This document shows positions 46,504 through 56,811 of a stretch of DNA of 64,000 nt, one piece after another. Source of the DNA: Pseudomonas beijingensis (GTDB lineage: Bacteria > Pseudomonadota > Gammaproteobacteria > Pseudomonadales > Pseudomonadaceae); the NCBI RefSeq assembly GCF_030687295.1, contig NZ_CP117425.1, forward strand, positions 2,360,001 to 2,424,000. The letters run 5' to 3'. The position numbers were made by a program, and so were the translations under genes. Every line of letters starts with the position of its first letter. Position 1 is the stretch's first letter. The notes beneath the pieces were generated by a model. The model ran no database searches, had not been told where the DNA came from, and saw only the letters and a program-made list of their open reading frames with translations.

Positions 46504-47631
46504 TTACTGAGGCGATACTTCAGTTTTAGGTTTGCCGTTGTGCCATTCGTAGACCACGAACTTGAAGTCCTTCAGGTCGCCGTTCTTGTCGAAGCTCAAG
46601 TCACCGGTTGGCGTCTTGAAGGTGCCGGCGTGGATGGCTTCAGCCACTTTGGAGGTGTCTTCGGACTTGGCAGCCTTGATACCTTCGGCGATGACTTCAA
46701 CAGCCGAGTAGGACGGGAACACGAACGGGCCGCTCGGATCTTCCTTCTTGGCCTTGAAGGCGTCTGCCAGGGCAACGTTGGCAGGGTCCTGGTCGAAGGA
46801 TTTCGGCAGGGTCACCAGCAGGCCTTCGGACGCATCCTTGGCGATTTGGGTGATCGAGTCGTTACCCACGCCTTCCGGACCCATGAACTTGGCCTTCAGG
46901 CCTTTTTCCTGGGATTGACGCAGGATCAGGCCCAGCTCCGGGTGGTAGCCGCCGTAGTAGACGAAGTCGACGTTGGCTTGCTTGAGCTTGGCGATCATCG
47001 AGGAGAAGTCTTTGTCGCCGGCGTTCACGCCTTCGAAGACGGCCACTTTCACGCCTTTGCCTTCGAGGGTTTTCTTCACGGCGCTGGCGATGCCTTCACC
47101 GTACTGCTGCTTGTCGTGCAGGACCGCAACGATCTTCGGCTTGACGTGGTCGGCAATGTAGTTGCCGGCCGCAGGGCCTTGGGCGCTGTCCAGGCCGATG
47201 GTGCGGAAGATCATCTTGTAGCCGCGAGCGGTGATGTCCGGGCTGGTAGCCGCCGGGGTGATCATGATCACGCCTTCGTCTTCGTAGATGTCCGAAGCTG
47301 GCTGGGTGGAGCTGGAGCACAGGTGGCCGACCACGAACTTGATGCCGTCGTTAACGACTTTGTTCGCGACCGCGACCGCTTGTTTTGGATCACAGGCGTC
47401 ATCGTATTCAACGGCTTCAAGTTTCTTGCCGTCGACGCCGCCTTTGGCGTTGATCTGCTCGATGGCCATTTTCGCGCCACTGAACTGCATGTCGCCGTAT
47501 TGGGCTACAGGGCCGGTTTTCGGGCCGGCGATGCCGATCTTGATGGTGTCGGCGGCAAACGAATGGCTGGCAACCCCGGCCAGAACCATAGCGGCAAACA
47601 GTTTGGAAATCTGCTTAGTAGCCTTAGTCAT
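46504..47631 (-). CDS. braC: Branched-chain amino-acid-binding periplasmic protein
   Basis: The product is 375 aa with a signal peptide (MTKATKQISKLFAAMVLAGVASHSFA split by the window's length limit; cleavage before ADTIKIGIAG). It is of Leu/Ile/Val-binding type: GPKTGPVAQYGDMQFSGA, DDACDPKQAVAVANKVVNDG and VGHLCSSSTQPASDIYEDEG with the disulfide cysteines. It feeds LivHMGF. The P. aeruginosa homologue is BraC. A terminator follows the stop. Its upstream DNA carries a perfect 16-bp palindrome at 47732-47747. Confidence 0.95.
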   Translation of the reverse strand: MTKATKQISKLFAAMVLAGVASHSFAADTIKIGIAGPKTGPVAQYGDMQFSGAKMAIEQINAKGGVDGKKLEAVEYDDACDPKQAVAVANKVVNDGIKFVVGHLCSSSTQPASDIYEDEGVIMITPAATSPDITARGYKMIFRTIGLDSAQGPAAGNYIADHVKPKIVAVLHDKQQYGEGIASAVKKTLEGKGVKVAVFEGVNAGDKDFSSMIAKLKQANVDFVYYGGYHPELGLILRQSQEKGLKAKFMGPEGVGNDSITQIAKDASEGLLVTLPKSFDQDPANVALADAFKAKKEDPSGPFVFPSYSAVEVIAEGIKAAKSEDTSKVAEAIHAGTFKTPTGDLSFDKNGDLKDFKFVVYEWHNGKPKTEVSPQ

Positions 47632-47970
47632 AGTGCTCCACTCATGCTGTTGTAGTTTTTATAGTCCTGGCGCCGTAGCAGCAGAACCGGGTCAGATATC
47701 TTGGATACCCTCGCGGAAAATGCCCCCGGCAACTGTACCGGTACAGTGTAGAGCGCCGATTGTTGGCAAGGGAAGCTGGCGCTTGGGGGCAAAACCTGGA
47801 GGTGTCGCTAAATTGAAAGAAAAAGACAGAATAGCGGCGGGGGTTGTCCGGTCGTTTCGGCAATCCTTGGCTTTCCTGCGCTTTTCAATCGGTGCTGCAA
47901 TTACTACCGGGTTTTTCTGCCAGACCACCGACGTTATCATTCGCGCCGATTTCTTTTCCGGACAGGTCCC
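47632..47970. other. Divergent intergenic region braC/DUF2288
   Basis: The 339 bp hold the promoters of braC (minus) and the DUF2288 gene (plus). No gene was found. The one outstanding feature is the palindrome at 47732-47747, listed separately. The DUF2288-proximal half (47870-47960) is relatively AT-rich. Confidence 0.5.
47732..47747. promoter_or_regulatory. Perfect 16-bp palindrome, candidate operator for braC
   Basis: ACTGTACCGGTACAGT is fully self-complementary. It lies about 100 bp before the braC start, in the region expected to hold its promoter. It is not a REP. The binding protein is unknown; size and symmetry would suit a dimeric repressor or activator. Confidence 0.5.
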
Positions 47971-48276
47971 ATGAATCAAGAACCTAGCACCCTCTATGCC
48001 AAGCTGCTTGGAGAAACTGCATCCATCACCTGGAAAGAGCTGGAGCCGTTCTTTGCCAAGGGTGCCCTATTGTGGGTCGATCCGGCACTGGATTTGATCG
48101 CCGCCGCCGAGGCCGTTGCCCAGGACGAAGGTACCAAAGTCGCCGCCTGGCTGGCCGCCGACCAGCTCGCCAAGCTGTCTGAAACGCGGGCGCTGGATTT
48201 TCTGGAACGCGATCCGCAGCTTTGGGCGGTGGTGGTTTCGCCGTGGATTATGATCCAGGAAAGGGCGTCGAATTGA
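47971..48276 (+). CDS. DUF2288 protein
   Basis: The product is 101 aa. It reads MNQEPSTLYAKLLGETASIT, then WKELEPFFAKGALLWVDPAL and the C-terminal LWAVVVSPWIMIQERA, matching the family of short soluble proteins with a hydrophobic-core helix-strand pattern. No function is assigned. Single gene opposite the braC operon; a REP pair follows at 48461. Confidence 0.85.
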   Translation: MNQEPSTLYAKLLGETASITWKELEPFFAKGALLWVDPALDLIAAAEAVAQDEGTKVAAWLAADQLAKLSETRALDFLERDPQLWAVVVSPWIMIQERASN

Positions 48277-48460
48277 TCGGTGCACCAAGTTGGTTCGTGT
48301 TTTTGCGTTTGAAAAGTGTGTAGGTGAGTAGCGTGATAGCGCCCCTGCCGTGGCGAAACGCCACAGGGGAGGGTGACGTATACGTAACGGGAACAGTTTA
48401 TGGGCCAGCCTTAGGGCTGATTAATTGTTTCTGGATGTTGTTCAGGGGATGGTTCAAGAC

Positions 48461-48538
48461 CGCTATCGCGAGCAAGCTCGCTCCCACAGTGGGTCTGTGT
48501 ACACAAAACCCTTGTGGGAGCGAGCTTGCTCGCGATCG
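48461..48538. repeat. REP pair, tail-to-tail orientation
   Basis: CGCTATCGCGAGCAAGCTCG and its inverted copy with about 25-bp spacer. It ends 25 bp from the stop of the FtsZ/tubulin-like gene. Confidence 0.88.
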
Positions 48539-48563
48539 AGACGCCGCGGTCTGTGCGCCAGCC

Positions 48564-50741
48564 TCAGTAAGTCCTGCCAGTATGGTTATTAAGGGAAATA
48601 ACCTTGGTCTTGCCAATGCGGTGACGGTAGATCTCACGCAGGTACTTGATGGATTTCTTCACGCAGTCGCGGGACAGGCGGATGTCGTTGATCGAGACGA
48701 ACTTGTCCTTGTCGTTGATCAGCTCGCGGTACTTCTTCTCGTACATCGGCTTGATCGCGTACCAGTTGGTGTCGAGGATCTTCGCCGGGTTTTCGAATTC
48801 GTTGAGCAGGTCGTCGATGCGTGCTTCGTCGAAGTCTTCGTTGATGATGAAGTCCAGGATCGAGTTGTCCAGGGTGTCGTCGAAGCGGTACGGGGTGCGG
48901 GCGAAGCAGCGTTTGATAAAGGCCACGATCAGGGTCAGGAAATCATCCGACAGGCACGGGCTCTTGGCGATCAGGGTGGTGAGTGACAGGTTGGCCGAGG
49001 CGCCGATCACCAACGCGTAACGCTTGAGCGTGGTGTTGGGGAACAGGCTGTTGAGGTGGGTCTTGAGCCGGTTCAGGTCCATGTAGGACAGCTTGTAATC
49101 CTTGGGCAGGGAGACGATGGACACCACCGACGAGCAATTCTTGAAGAAGTGCAGGTCATGCAGGGCCGCGGCGTCGTAGCCGGAGTTCTTGTACTGCTCC
49201 AGCGACGCCCGGTAGCGCTTGGATTCGATTGGCAACAGGCTGATGCCTTCGATGGCCTGGGTGACTTTGTTGAAATGCGGCAGGTCGATGGAGCGGAAGA
49301 ACAGGTCGTCGATGTTCAGGCGCGGCGGCTCTTTCTCGAACACCTTGAACTTGTCGCCGCTCGGCGCCGGGGTTTCCGGGACGACGGACTCGGCGTAGGC
49401 AATCGCCACCGGGCCGGCCAGGCTCATGAACAGGTCGTTGGCGTCCAGGCGAATGGTCTCGCCAATGTCGATGCCGGCACGGCGGAAATAGTTCTGGTCG
49501 TAGTCGGTGGTGACAGCCTGGGCCGTCAGGATGTTGAAGATCTGCTGGGAGATGTACTGGTTGGCGTGCTTCTCCATGGCGTTGACATCAATGTTCTGGA
49601 TGTTGCCGTCATCGCTTTCCTCGGCATAACGCATGATGTCGTTGGAGATCAGCATCATCGCGTTCCACGGGCGGATACGGCCCATCACGCTGGCTTCGCT
49701 GCTGTCTTCGTTGGCGAAGTTGTACGAGAAATCCCATTCTTCCGACAGGTACTTGCACAGCAGGCGTCCGGCGTTGATGTGCAGCGCTTCGGACATTTCG
49801 CTGCGGTGGTCGGAAATGTTCGGCAGTACGCAGATGCCGCTGGTGAAGATCGGCTCGAAGACGAAGGAGTGGCCGCTCTTGCTGTCGTGTTCGTCCATCG
49901 GTTTGGTGTCGAACGTCTTGTTCATGTACGAGTACTGCTGGGCCAGGCCGAACTCCGAGGCCATGCCCGAACCGGTACCGCCGCCGGCGCTGAAGATCGA
50001 GAAGTACAGGCGCGACTGGTTGGCCTTGATGCCGCAGCTGTCGATCAGGTACGAGTGGATCATTTTCCAGTCGGGGCTGGAGAAGCGCTGGGTGTCCTTG
50101 TTCAGGATGATCTTGGCCAGGTACTGGCCGAGGATCGGCGCGTTACCGGCGCCACCGGCGTGGACTTCCGACAGGTCCATGATTTTCATTTTGCTGTAGT
50201 CGCGCAAAAAGCCGCTTTTCTCGCCCTTGCGTGAGAAACGGATGCGCCCGGCGATGTCCTTGTCCAGGTCGCCGAGCATCACCAGCGGTTCCACCAGGAA
50301 CACCGGTTTGCTGACCTTGCTCGTGCCCAGGCGCAGGTTGTTGCGGATCCACTGTGCGGGGCTGTAGCCCTTGTCGTTGTAGCCTTTGTCTTCGGCGTTG
50401 AATTCGTTGAGGTAGAACTTGCGGGCGTTGTACACCAGCTCGGCCACGTCCAGGGCGATGTTGGAGCCGCAGCGACCCAGGCCGATCAGGCACACCGACG
50501 GGAACTCTTGCTGGGCGCGGTCGTATTCGTCATCCACCAGGTGCGGCGGACGCGGGAACACGGTGTCACGCAGGCCGTCGAGGTTATCGAGGATACGGTC
50601 GGTGTTGGTTTCGGTGAAATACAGATACTGCTGGGTCGACAGGGGGCGTGGGGGGCTCGACGGCTTCGAGACTTCCGGGCCGTTGGCGGCCGGGCTCAAG
50701 GTCAGATCGGATACCGCAGTGGCTGTTTTTTTTGAGGTCAT
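48564..50741 (-). CDS. FtsZ/tubulin-superfamily GTPase-like protein with large C-terminal region
   Basis: The product is 725 aa. After about 80 low-complexity residues, the loops of the FtsZ/tubulin GTPase fold appear in order: T1 GLGRCGSN (87-94), T3 GAGNAPILGQ (197-206), T4 GGGTGSG (253-259), T6 ISND (366-369) and T7 RLDANDLFMSLAGP (431-444), where D433 and D436 align with the catalytic acids of FtsZ (NVDFADV). About 280 further residues follow. FtsZ itself is about 400 aa. It is not cell-division FtsZ, which lies in the dcw cluster. Partner and role unknown; no obvious operon. Confidence 0.82.
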   Translation of the reverse strand: MTSKKTATAVSDLTLSPAANGPEVSKPSSPPRPLSTQQYLYFTETNTDRILDNLDGLRDTVFPRPPHLVDDEYDRAQQEFPSVCLIGLGRCGSNIALDVAELVYNARKFYLNEFNAEDKGYNDKGYSPAQWIRNNLRLGTSKVSKPVFLVEPLVMLGDLDKDIAGRIRFSRKGEKSGFLRDYSKMKIMDLSEVHAGGAGNAPILGQYLAKIILNKDTQRFSSPDWKMIHSYLIDSCGIKANQSRLYFSIFSAGGGTGSGMASEFGLAQQYSYMNKTFDTKPMDEHDSKSGHSFVFEPIFTSGICVLPNISDHRSEMSEALHINAGRLLCKYLSEEWDFSYNFANEDSSEASVMGRIRPWNAMMLISNDIMRYAEESDDGNIQNIDVNAMEKHANQYISQQIFNILTAQAVTTDYDQNYFRRAGIDIGETIRLDANDLFMSLAGPVAIAYAESVVPETPAPSGDKFKVFEKEPPRLNIDDLFFRSIDLPHFNKVTQAIEGISLLPIESKRYRASLEQYKNSGYDAAALHDLHFFKNCSSVVSIVSLPKDYKLSYMDLNRLKTHLNSLFPNTTLKRYALVIGASANLSLTTLIAKSPCLSDDFLTLIVAFIKRCFARTPYRFDDTLDNSILDFIINEDFDEARIDDLLNEFENPAKILDTNWYAIKPMYEKKYRELINDKDKFVSINDIRLSRDCVKKSIKYLREIYRHRIGKTKVISLNNHTGRTY

Positions 50742-51100
50742 TGTGCGCCATTTGCCTGAACGGGTGACTCGATGAATGCACTCATCGAATCATCGCGGAT
50801 GGGTACTCGCGCCGGGATAAACGCGAATGTCGGTCCAAGCGGTCAGGGCTGCAGCCTGAGCAGCGCTCGGGGTAATCTTTTCCTGATCTCGTTGAATCGG
50901 CCACCGGACTTCGATCTTTAACCAACAAAAGGCAAAATGATGGCAATTGTTACAGGAAGTTGATCGGTATCAAGAAATACGCCGCGTCCCATGGCCGGGT
51001 ATCAACCTTGCGAATGATTGGAGACAGCGTCCGTGCCGCTGTCTAGATTGCATATCCAGGCCACGGACCGTTGGCCCATAACAATAAAAGAGACGGACCC
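50742..51100. other. Divergent intergenic region, tubulin-like gene/MFS
   Basis: The 359 bp hold the promoters of the FtsZ/tubulin-like gene (minus) and an MFS gene (plus). A GC-rich hairpin-forming stretch (GGTCAGGGCTGCAGCCTGAGC, around 50837) and an AT-richer part near 50925-50955 are the only features. No gene or REP was seen. Confidence 0.5.
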
Positions 51101-52450
51101 ATGCAGAACTCGACCCAAGCGGCGAATGCCTGGCGCATTCTGTTCCTGTTGTTCCTGGCCAACCTGTTCAATTTCTTCGACCGCACCATTCCGGCGATCA
51201 TCATCGAGCCGATCCGCATGGAGTGGAGCCTCAGCGACTTCCAGATCGGCATCATCGGCACCGCGTTTACCATCGTCTACGCCATTGCAGGCCTGCCCCT
51301 GGGGCGCATGGCCGATAACGGTTCGCGCAGCAAATTGATGGGCTGGGGCCTGGCGGCCTGGAGCGGCCTGACGGCGGTCAACGGCCTGGTGGGCAGTTTC
51401 TGGGCGTTCCTGGTGGTGCGCATGGGCGTCGGCATCGGCGAGGCAAGCTATGCGCCTGCGGCCAACTCACTGATTGGCGATCTGTTCCCGGCCCACCGTC
51501 GGGCGCGGGCGATGGGCATCTTCATGCTGGGCCTGCCGCTGGGCCTGCTGTTGGCGTTTTTCACCATTGGCGCGATGGTCAAGGCGTTCGACAGCTGGCG
51601 CGCGCCGTTCTTCATCGCGGCGGTGCCGGGGCTGGTGCTGGCGGTGTTCATGTTTTTCATCAAGGAACCCAAGCGCGGCGCGGCGGAAACCGTGCAGGTG
51701 TCCCAGGAAAAGATCGACCGGCCGGTTCGCCGGGTGCTGGCGATTCCCACCTTCCTGTGGCTGGTGCTGGCCGGGCTGTGCTTCAACTTCGCCACCTATG
51801 CCTGCAACTCGTTCCTGGTGCCGATGCTGCAGCGTTATTTCCTGATGCCGCTGCACGAGGCAGCTGTGGCGACTGGGATCATGGTAGGCGTGACGGGATT
51901 GTTCGGGCTCACCCTGGGTGGCTGGGTCGCGGACAAGATCCACCAGCGCGTGCCTAACGGCCGCCTGCTGTTTGCAGGGTTCAGCCTGGCGATTTCGACG
52001 GTCACCACGGCGTGGGCCCTGCATGCCGGGCGCATTGAAATCGGCGTGTTCGTGGCGGTGTTCAGCGTCGGTTGGCTGTTTGCGTACAACTTTTACACCT
52101 GCGTCTACACCGCGATCCAGGACGTGGTGGAGCCACGCCTGCGCGCCACCGCAATGGCGTTGTACTTTGCCGGGCTGTATTTGCTCGGCGGCGGCTTGGG
52201 GCCGGTGGTGGTGGGTGGTTTGTCCGACTACTTCGCCCGCACGGCCATGGCGGCGGCCGGCGTCGACCAGATGACCGAAGCGTTCAAGGCCATCGGCCTG
52301 CACGACGCGATGTACCTGATCCCGGTGGCGCTGCTCTTGACCATGGTGTTCCTGTTCCTGGCGTCACGCTGCTTCGTGCGCGATGCCAAGCGGATGAAGG
52401 ATGGGATGAGCGCGCAGGTGGTGCCGGAGGGTGTCGCGGCGACGGCCTGA
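51101..52450 (+). CDS. MFS transporter, spinster-like
   Basis: The product is 449 aa from the ATG at 51101 (MQNSTQAANAWRILFLLFLA), 12 membrane segments. The loop 2-3 motif is GRMADNGSRSKLMGWG and the spinster-like start is NLFNFFDRTIPAIIIEPIRM. A large C-terminal half carries GLYLLGGGLGPVVVGGLSDY. Relatives include hexuronate and sphingolipid-type transporters. Substrate unknown. Single gene. Confidence 0.85.
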   Translation: MQNSTQAANAWRILFLLFLANLFNFFDRTIPAIIIEPIRMEWSLSDFQIGIIGTAFTIVYAIAGLPLGRMADNGSRSKLMGWGLAAWSGLTAVNGLVGSFWAFLVVRMGVGIGEASYAPAANSLIGDLFPAHRRARAMGIFMLGLPLGLLLAFFTIGAMVKAFDSWRAPFFIAAVPGLVLAVFMFFIKEPKRGAAETVQVSQEKIDRPVRRVLAIPTFLWLVLAGLCFNFATYACNSFLVPMLQRYFLMPLHEAAVATGIMVGVTGLFGLTLGGWVADKIHQRVPNGRLLFAGFSLAISTVTTAWALHAGRIEIGVFVAVFSVGWLFAYNFYTCVYTAIQDVVEPRLRATAMALYFAGLYLLGGGLGPVVVGGLSDYFARTAMAAAGVDQMTEAFKAIGLHDAMYLIPVALLLTMVFLFLASRCFVRDAKRMKDGMSAQVVPEGVAATA

Positions 52451-52456
52451 TAGCAT

Positions 52457-52543
52457 CTGTGGGAGCAAGGCTTGCCCGCGATGAAGGCGATGCGGTCTTT
52501 CAGAAAACCGAGGCGCCTGTTTCGCGAGCAAGCTTTGCTCCCA
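52457..52543. repeat. REP pair, mixed variants
   Basis: CTGTGGGAGCAAGGCTTGCC and TTCGCGAGCAAGCTTTGCTC, two core variants in inverted order, between the two MFS genes. Confidence 0.85.
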
Positions 52544-52577
52544 AAAATCCCTCGCCACAGTTTTTTGTGCATTCTGG

Positions 52578-54113
52578 CTAGCGAGCTTTTTCATCCCGGC
52601 CCCGCAACAGGCGATCGGGCATCGCCACTGCCGCCGCCAGTCCCAGTAACGACACCGCCGCGCTGATCAACAGCAAATCCCGGAACGTCGCCTGCAATGC
52701 CTGGCGCAAGGCATGCTGCGCTTCCCCCGGGGTGGCGTTGAGGCCGTCCAGCAAGACGTTGCCGGCATGCCCTTCACCGATCAGCGACGTGCCGGCGAGC
52801 TGGGCGAAGCTTGAATTCTGCAGCAAGGCCAGCAGCAACGCCGACATCAGGGCTACGCCCACCGCGCCGCCGAGGGAGCGGAACAGGTTGGTGGTGCTGG
52901 TGGCGACGCCGATGTCCTGTTGCTGCACGGAGTTCTGCGAACCCACCAGCGACGTGGGGAACTGCATGCCCGAGGCGATGCCGCTGAGCAGCATGAACAG
53001 GCTGCTGAGCCAGAACGCGTCGGGCGCCGTGAAGGCCATTCCGAGGATGGCGAATGGAAAGAGCAGGGCACCACTCAGGATCATCGGTTTGTAGCGCCCC
53101 GTAACCGAGGTACGGCGGCCGGCGAAATACGCGCCGATCGGCAGCCCTATCGCCAGCGGCAACAAGTGCAACGCCGCACTGTCGGCACCAGCGCCGGTCA
53201 CGCTTTGGAAGCGCAACGGCACCAGCACCGTCAGGGAAATCGCCTGGAAACTGGTGAAGAACACCGTGCACCAGCACAGCACCGCACTGCGGTTGGCGAA
53301 CAGGTGCATCGGTAGCAACGGTTCTCGCGCCCGGCGTTCGTGCCAGGCGAACACCCCCAGGGCTATCCCCGCGCAACCCAGCAACCCCAGCACTTCATGG
53401 CTGTGCCAGGCATGGCCCTGGCCGACTTGGGTGATCCCCAGCAGCAACGCCGTCAGGCCGATGATCAGCAACACGGTGCCCAGATAATCGATGATTGGCG
53501 TGCGTTGCGGCACTGGCAGCCCCACCAGGGTGCGTCGGGCCACCCGCCAGGCCACGAGGCCCAGTGGCAGGTTGATCCAGAACACCCAGCGCCACGACAG
53601 GTATTCGGTCATGTAGCCACCAAGCACCGGCCCGGCCACGCTGGCCACCGCGTACATGCTGCTGAAATACCCCTGATAGCGACCCCGCTCGCGGGGCGGG
53701 ATGATGTCGCCGATGATCGCCTGGCTCACCGAAATCATTCCGCCGGCGCCGATGCCCTGGACAATCCGCGCCAGTACCAATTGCTCCATGTTTTGCGCCA
53801 GGCCACAGAACAGCGAGGCCAGGGTGAACAGGCCCATGCCGAACAGCATCAGCGGCCGGCGTCCGTAGAGGTCACCGAGTTTGCCGTAGATCGGCACCGA
53901 CACGGTCATGGCGACCATGTAGCCGGAGATCACCCAGGCCAGCAGGCTGACGTCGGCAAATTGTGCGGAGATGGCCGGCATCGAGACGGCGACGATGGTC
54001 TGGTCCAGCGCACCCAGGAAAATCGCCAGCATCAGGGCCACCAGCACGCTGCGGATGGCCGGTTTCGGGGCTTGGGGCGTATTGAGCTGAGTCACGGCAG
54101 AACCTGCAGGCAT
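52578..54113 (-). CDS. DHA2-family (EmrB/QacA) drug-efflux MFS transporter
   Basis: The product is 511 aa with 14 membrane segments. Motif C-like GIGAGGMISVSQAIIGDIIP and motif A GKLGDLYGRRPLMLFG are present, with start IRSVLVALMLAIFLGALDQT. It is an exporter of hydrophobic drugs or acids driven by protons. Transcribed towards the MFS at 51101; about 50 bp separate its start from the end of pobA. Confidence 0.88.
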   Translation of the reverse strand: MPAGSAVTQLNTPQAPKPAIRSVLVALMLAIFLGALDQTIVAVSMPAISAQFADVSLLAWVISGYMVAMTVSVPIYGKLGDLYGRRPLMLFGMGLFTLASLFCGLAQNMEQLVLARIVQGIGAGGMISVSQAIIGDIIPPRERGRYQGYFSSMYAVASVAGPVLGGYMTEYLSWRWVFWINLPLGLVAWRVARRTLVGLPVPQRTPIIDYLGTVLLIIGLTALLLGITQVGQGHAWHSHEVLGLLGCAGIALGVFAWHERRAREPLLPMHLFANRSAVLCWCTVFFTSFQAISLTVLVPLRFQSVTGAGADSAALHLLPLAIGLPIGAYFAGRRTSVTGRYKPMILSGALLFPFAILGMAFTAPDAFWLSSLFMLLSGIASGMQFPTSLVGSQNSVQQQDIGVATSTTNLFRSLGGAVGVALMSALLLALLQNSSFAQLAGTSLIGEGHAGNVLLDGLNATPGEAQHALRQALQATFRDLLLISAAVSLLGLAAAVAMPDRLLRGRDEKAR

Positions 54114-54164
54114 CGCGCTGGAAAGGCGAATGGGACGAAGCCCGCAGTTTAAGTCGGTAGGCGG

Positions 54165-55403
<1,239 letters not shown>

Positions 55404-55530
55404 TTATGGACCGAGTGCCTACATTTTTCGCTTGCGGACCTGTCAGTTGAAGGGGAAAACTGAGCCGATACCTGTTCTTTTCGCCAATTAGTGCGATTAT
55501 CGCCCGCACCCCCAGGCCCGGATCCACGTT

Positions 55531-56424
55531 ATGAAAAAACCTGATCTGCCTTCGATCCCGGTGTTCAAGCTCTACGGTGAGAGCCAGGAATGGCCGACGC
55601 CGGACCTGCTGCACTGCGAAACCATCTCCAAGCGCAGTCGCGAGCATCAATGGGAAATCAAACCCCATCGGCACGCCGATCTGTGTCAGTTGTTGTTTGT
55701 CTTCAAGGGCCAGGCAGAACTGGAAATCGAAGGCCGGCGCACGCAGCTCACCGAGCCGGCCGTGCAGATCCTGCCGCCGCTGTCGGTCCATGGCTTTCGT
55801 TTTTCCGAGGATGTGGAAGGTTATGTGGTGACGCTGGCGGCACCGCTGGTCACGCACCTGCAAGCGCAACTGGGGCATTCGGTCAATGTGCTGGCCCAGG
55901 CCGAAAGCTACCCCGCCCTTGAGAATGCCGAGTACCTCAACAGCCTGTTCAGCGCCTTGCAGAATGAATACATGGGGCATCAACCGGCCCGGGAAATGCT
56001 GATGCATGCGCTGGTCAGCGTGATCATGGTCTGGGTCAGCCGCCAGGTGATGCAGCGACACACCCAGGCCCAGCGCCCGCAACGGGCCCGGGAATACCTC
56101 AACGGGTTCATTCAGTTGGTGGAAGAAACCTATCGCGAGCACGTCAAGGTCGAAGATTTGGCCCATCGCCTGGGTATTTCCGTGTCCCACCTCAACGGCA
56201 CCTGCCGGGAACTGGCGGGGCAACCGGCGTTGCAGATCATGCATGAGCGCCAGTTGCTGGAAGCCAAGCGCCTGCTGACCTACACCGGCATGACCATCTA
56301 CGAGATTTCCGAACTGCTCGGTTTTTCCGACCCGACCAACTTCACCCGGCTGTTCCGCCGCCGCGTCGGCATCTCGCCCAAGGCGTTCCGGGACCGGCTC
56401 AAGACCGATCAACAGGACGACTGA
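55531..56424 (+). CDS. pobR: AraC-family activator of pobA
   Basis: The product is 297 aa. An N-terminal cupin sensing domain (PHRHADLCQLLFVFKGQAEL) precedes two C-terminal AraC HTHs: VEDLAHRLGISVSHLNGTCR and IYEISELLGFSDPTNFTRLF, then GISPKAFRDR. In Pseudomonas the AraC-type PobR activates pobA in response to 4-hydroxybenzoate; the divergent arrangement fits that role. Confidence 0.92.
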   Translation: MKKPDLPSIPVFKLYGESQEWPTPDLLHCETISKRSREHQWEIKPHRHADLCQLLFVFKGQAELEIEGRRTQLTEPAVQILPPLSVHGFRFSEDVEGYVVTLAAPLVTHLQAQLGHSVNVLAQAESYPALENAEYLNSLFSALQNEYMGHQPAREMLMHALVSVIMVWVSRQVMQRHTQAQRPQRAREYLNGFIQLVEETYREHVKVEDLAHRLGISVSHLNGTCRELAGQPALQIMHERQLLEAKRLLTYTGMTIYEISELLGFSDPTNFTRLFRRRVGISPKAFRDRLKTDQQDD

Positions 56425-56431
56425 CCACGCC

Positions 56432-56608
56432 TCAGCGCAGGGCGTTCAGGGTCGCGCTGTGGGGGATGCAGCGTTCGAAGTTGCAACTGGCGTGTTCACG
56501 GGGCAGTTGCCTGGCCTGCTCGACCCGGTAGGCCGCCGTGCCATACAGCGCAAGCGTGGCGGCGCAGGTGACGAAAATGGCGAGGCGTCTTTTTATTTTG
56601 ATGTTCAT
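56432..56608 (-). CDS. Small membrane-anchored hypothetical protein
   Basis: The product is 58 aa from the ATG at 56608 (MNIKIKRRLAIFVTCAATLA), with AGAGGT upstream. Basic start, one membrane segment (LAIFVTCAATLALYGTAAY), then a polar tail with two cysteines (ASCNFERCIPHS). Family not recognised. Convergent with pobR, eight bases between stops. Confidence 0.55.
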   Translation of the reverse strand: MNIKIKRRLAIFVTCAATLALYGTAAYRVEQARQLPREHASCNFERCIPHSATLNALR

Positions 56609-56723
56609 GGCGGTGACCTCTGAACGAATACCCGGGGGTACTACATTGAGCATAGGTCAGCCGTGGCGGGTTGCCAGCCAGGCAAGTGTTGCATTTAGCC
56701 CGATATTCAGAACACTGATAACC

Positions 56724-56791
56724 CCCTGTTGGTGGGAGTAGACCTGTGGGAGCAAGCCTTGCTCCCACAGGTCTGCTCCCACAAACAGGGG
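56724..56791. repeat. Long nested hairpin of REP halves
   Basis: Outer arms CCCTGTTGGTGGGAGTAGAC and GTCTGCTCCCACAAACAGGG enclose inner arms ACCTGTGGGAGCAAG/CTTGCTCCCACAGGT. The whole 68 bp folds on itself almost completely. It is made of shortened REP parts and lies before the DUF5064 stop. Confidence 0.8.
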
Positions 56792-56811
56792 ATAGGGGGC
56801 TTTGGGATCGA

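Noticed and set aside
42631..47631. Possibility that the liv-type operon transports amides or urea
   Set aside because: Urea and amide variants have different gene orders and neighbouring catabolic genes. The binding protein reads as a clear Leu/Ile/Val type.
48564..50741. Phage tubulin PhuZ or plasmid TubZ
   Set aside because: Length is about twice that of those proteins, no phage or plasmid genes surround it, and the N- and C-terminal extensions do not fit.
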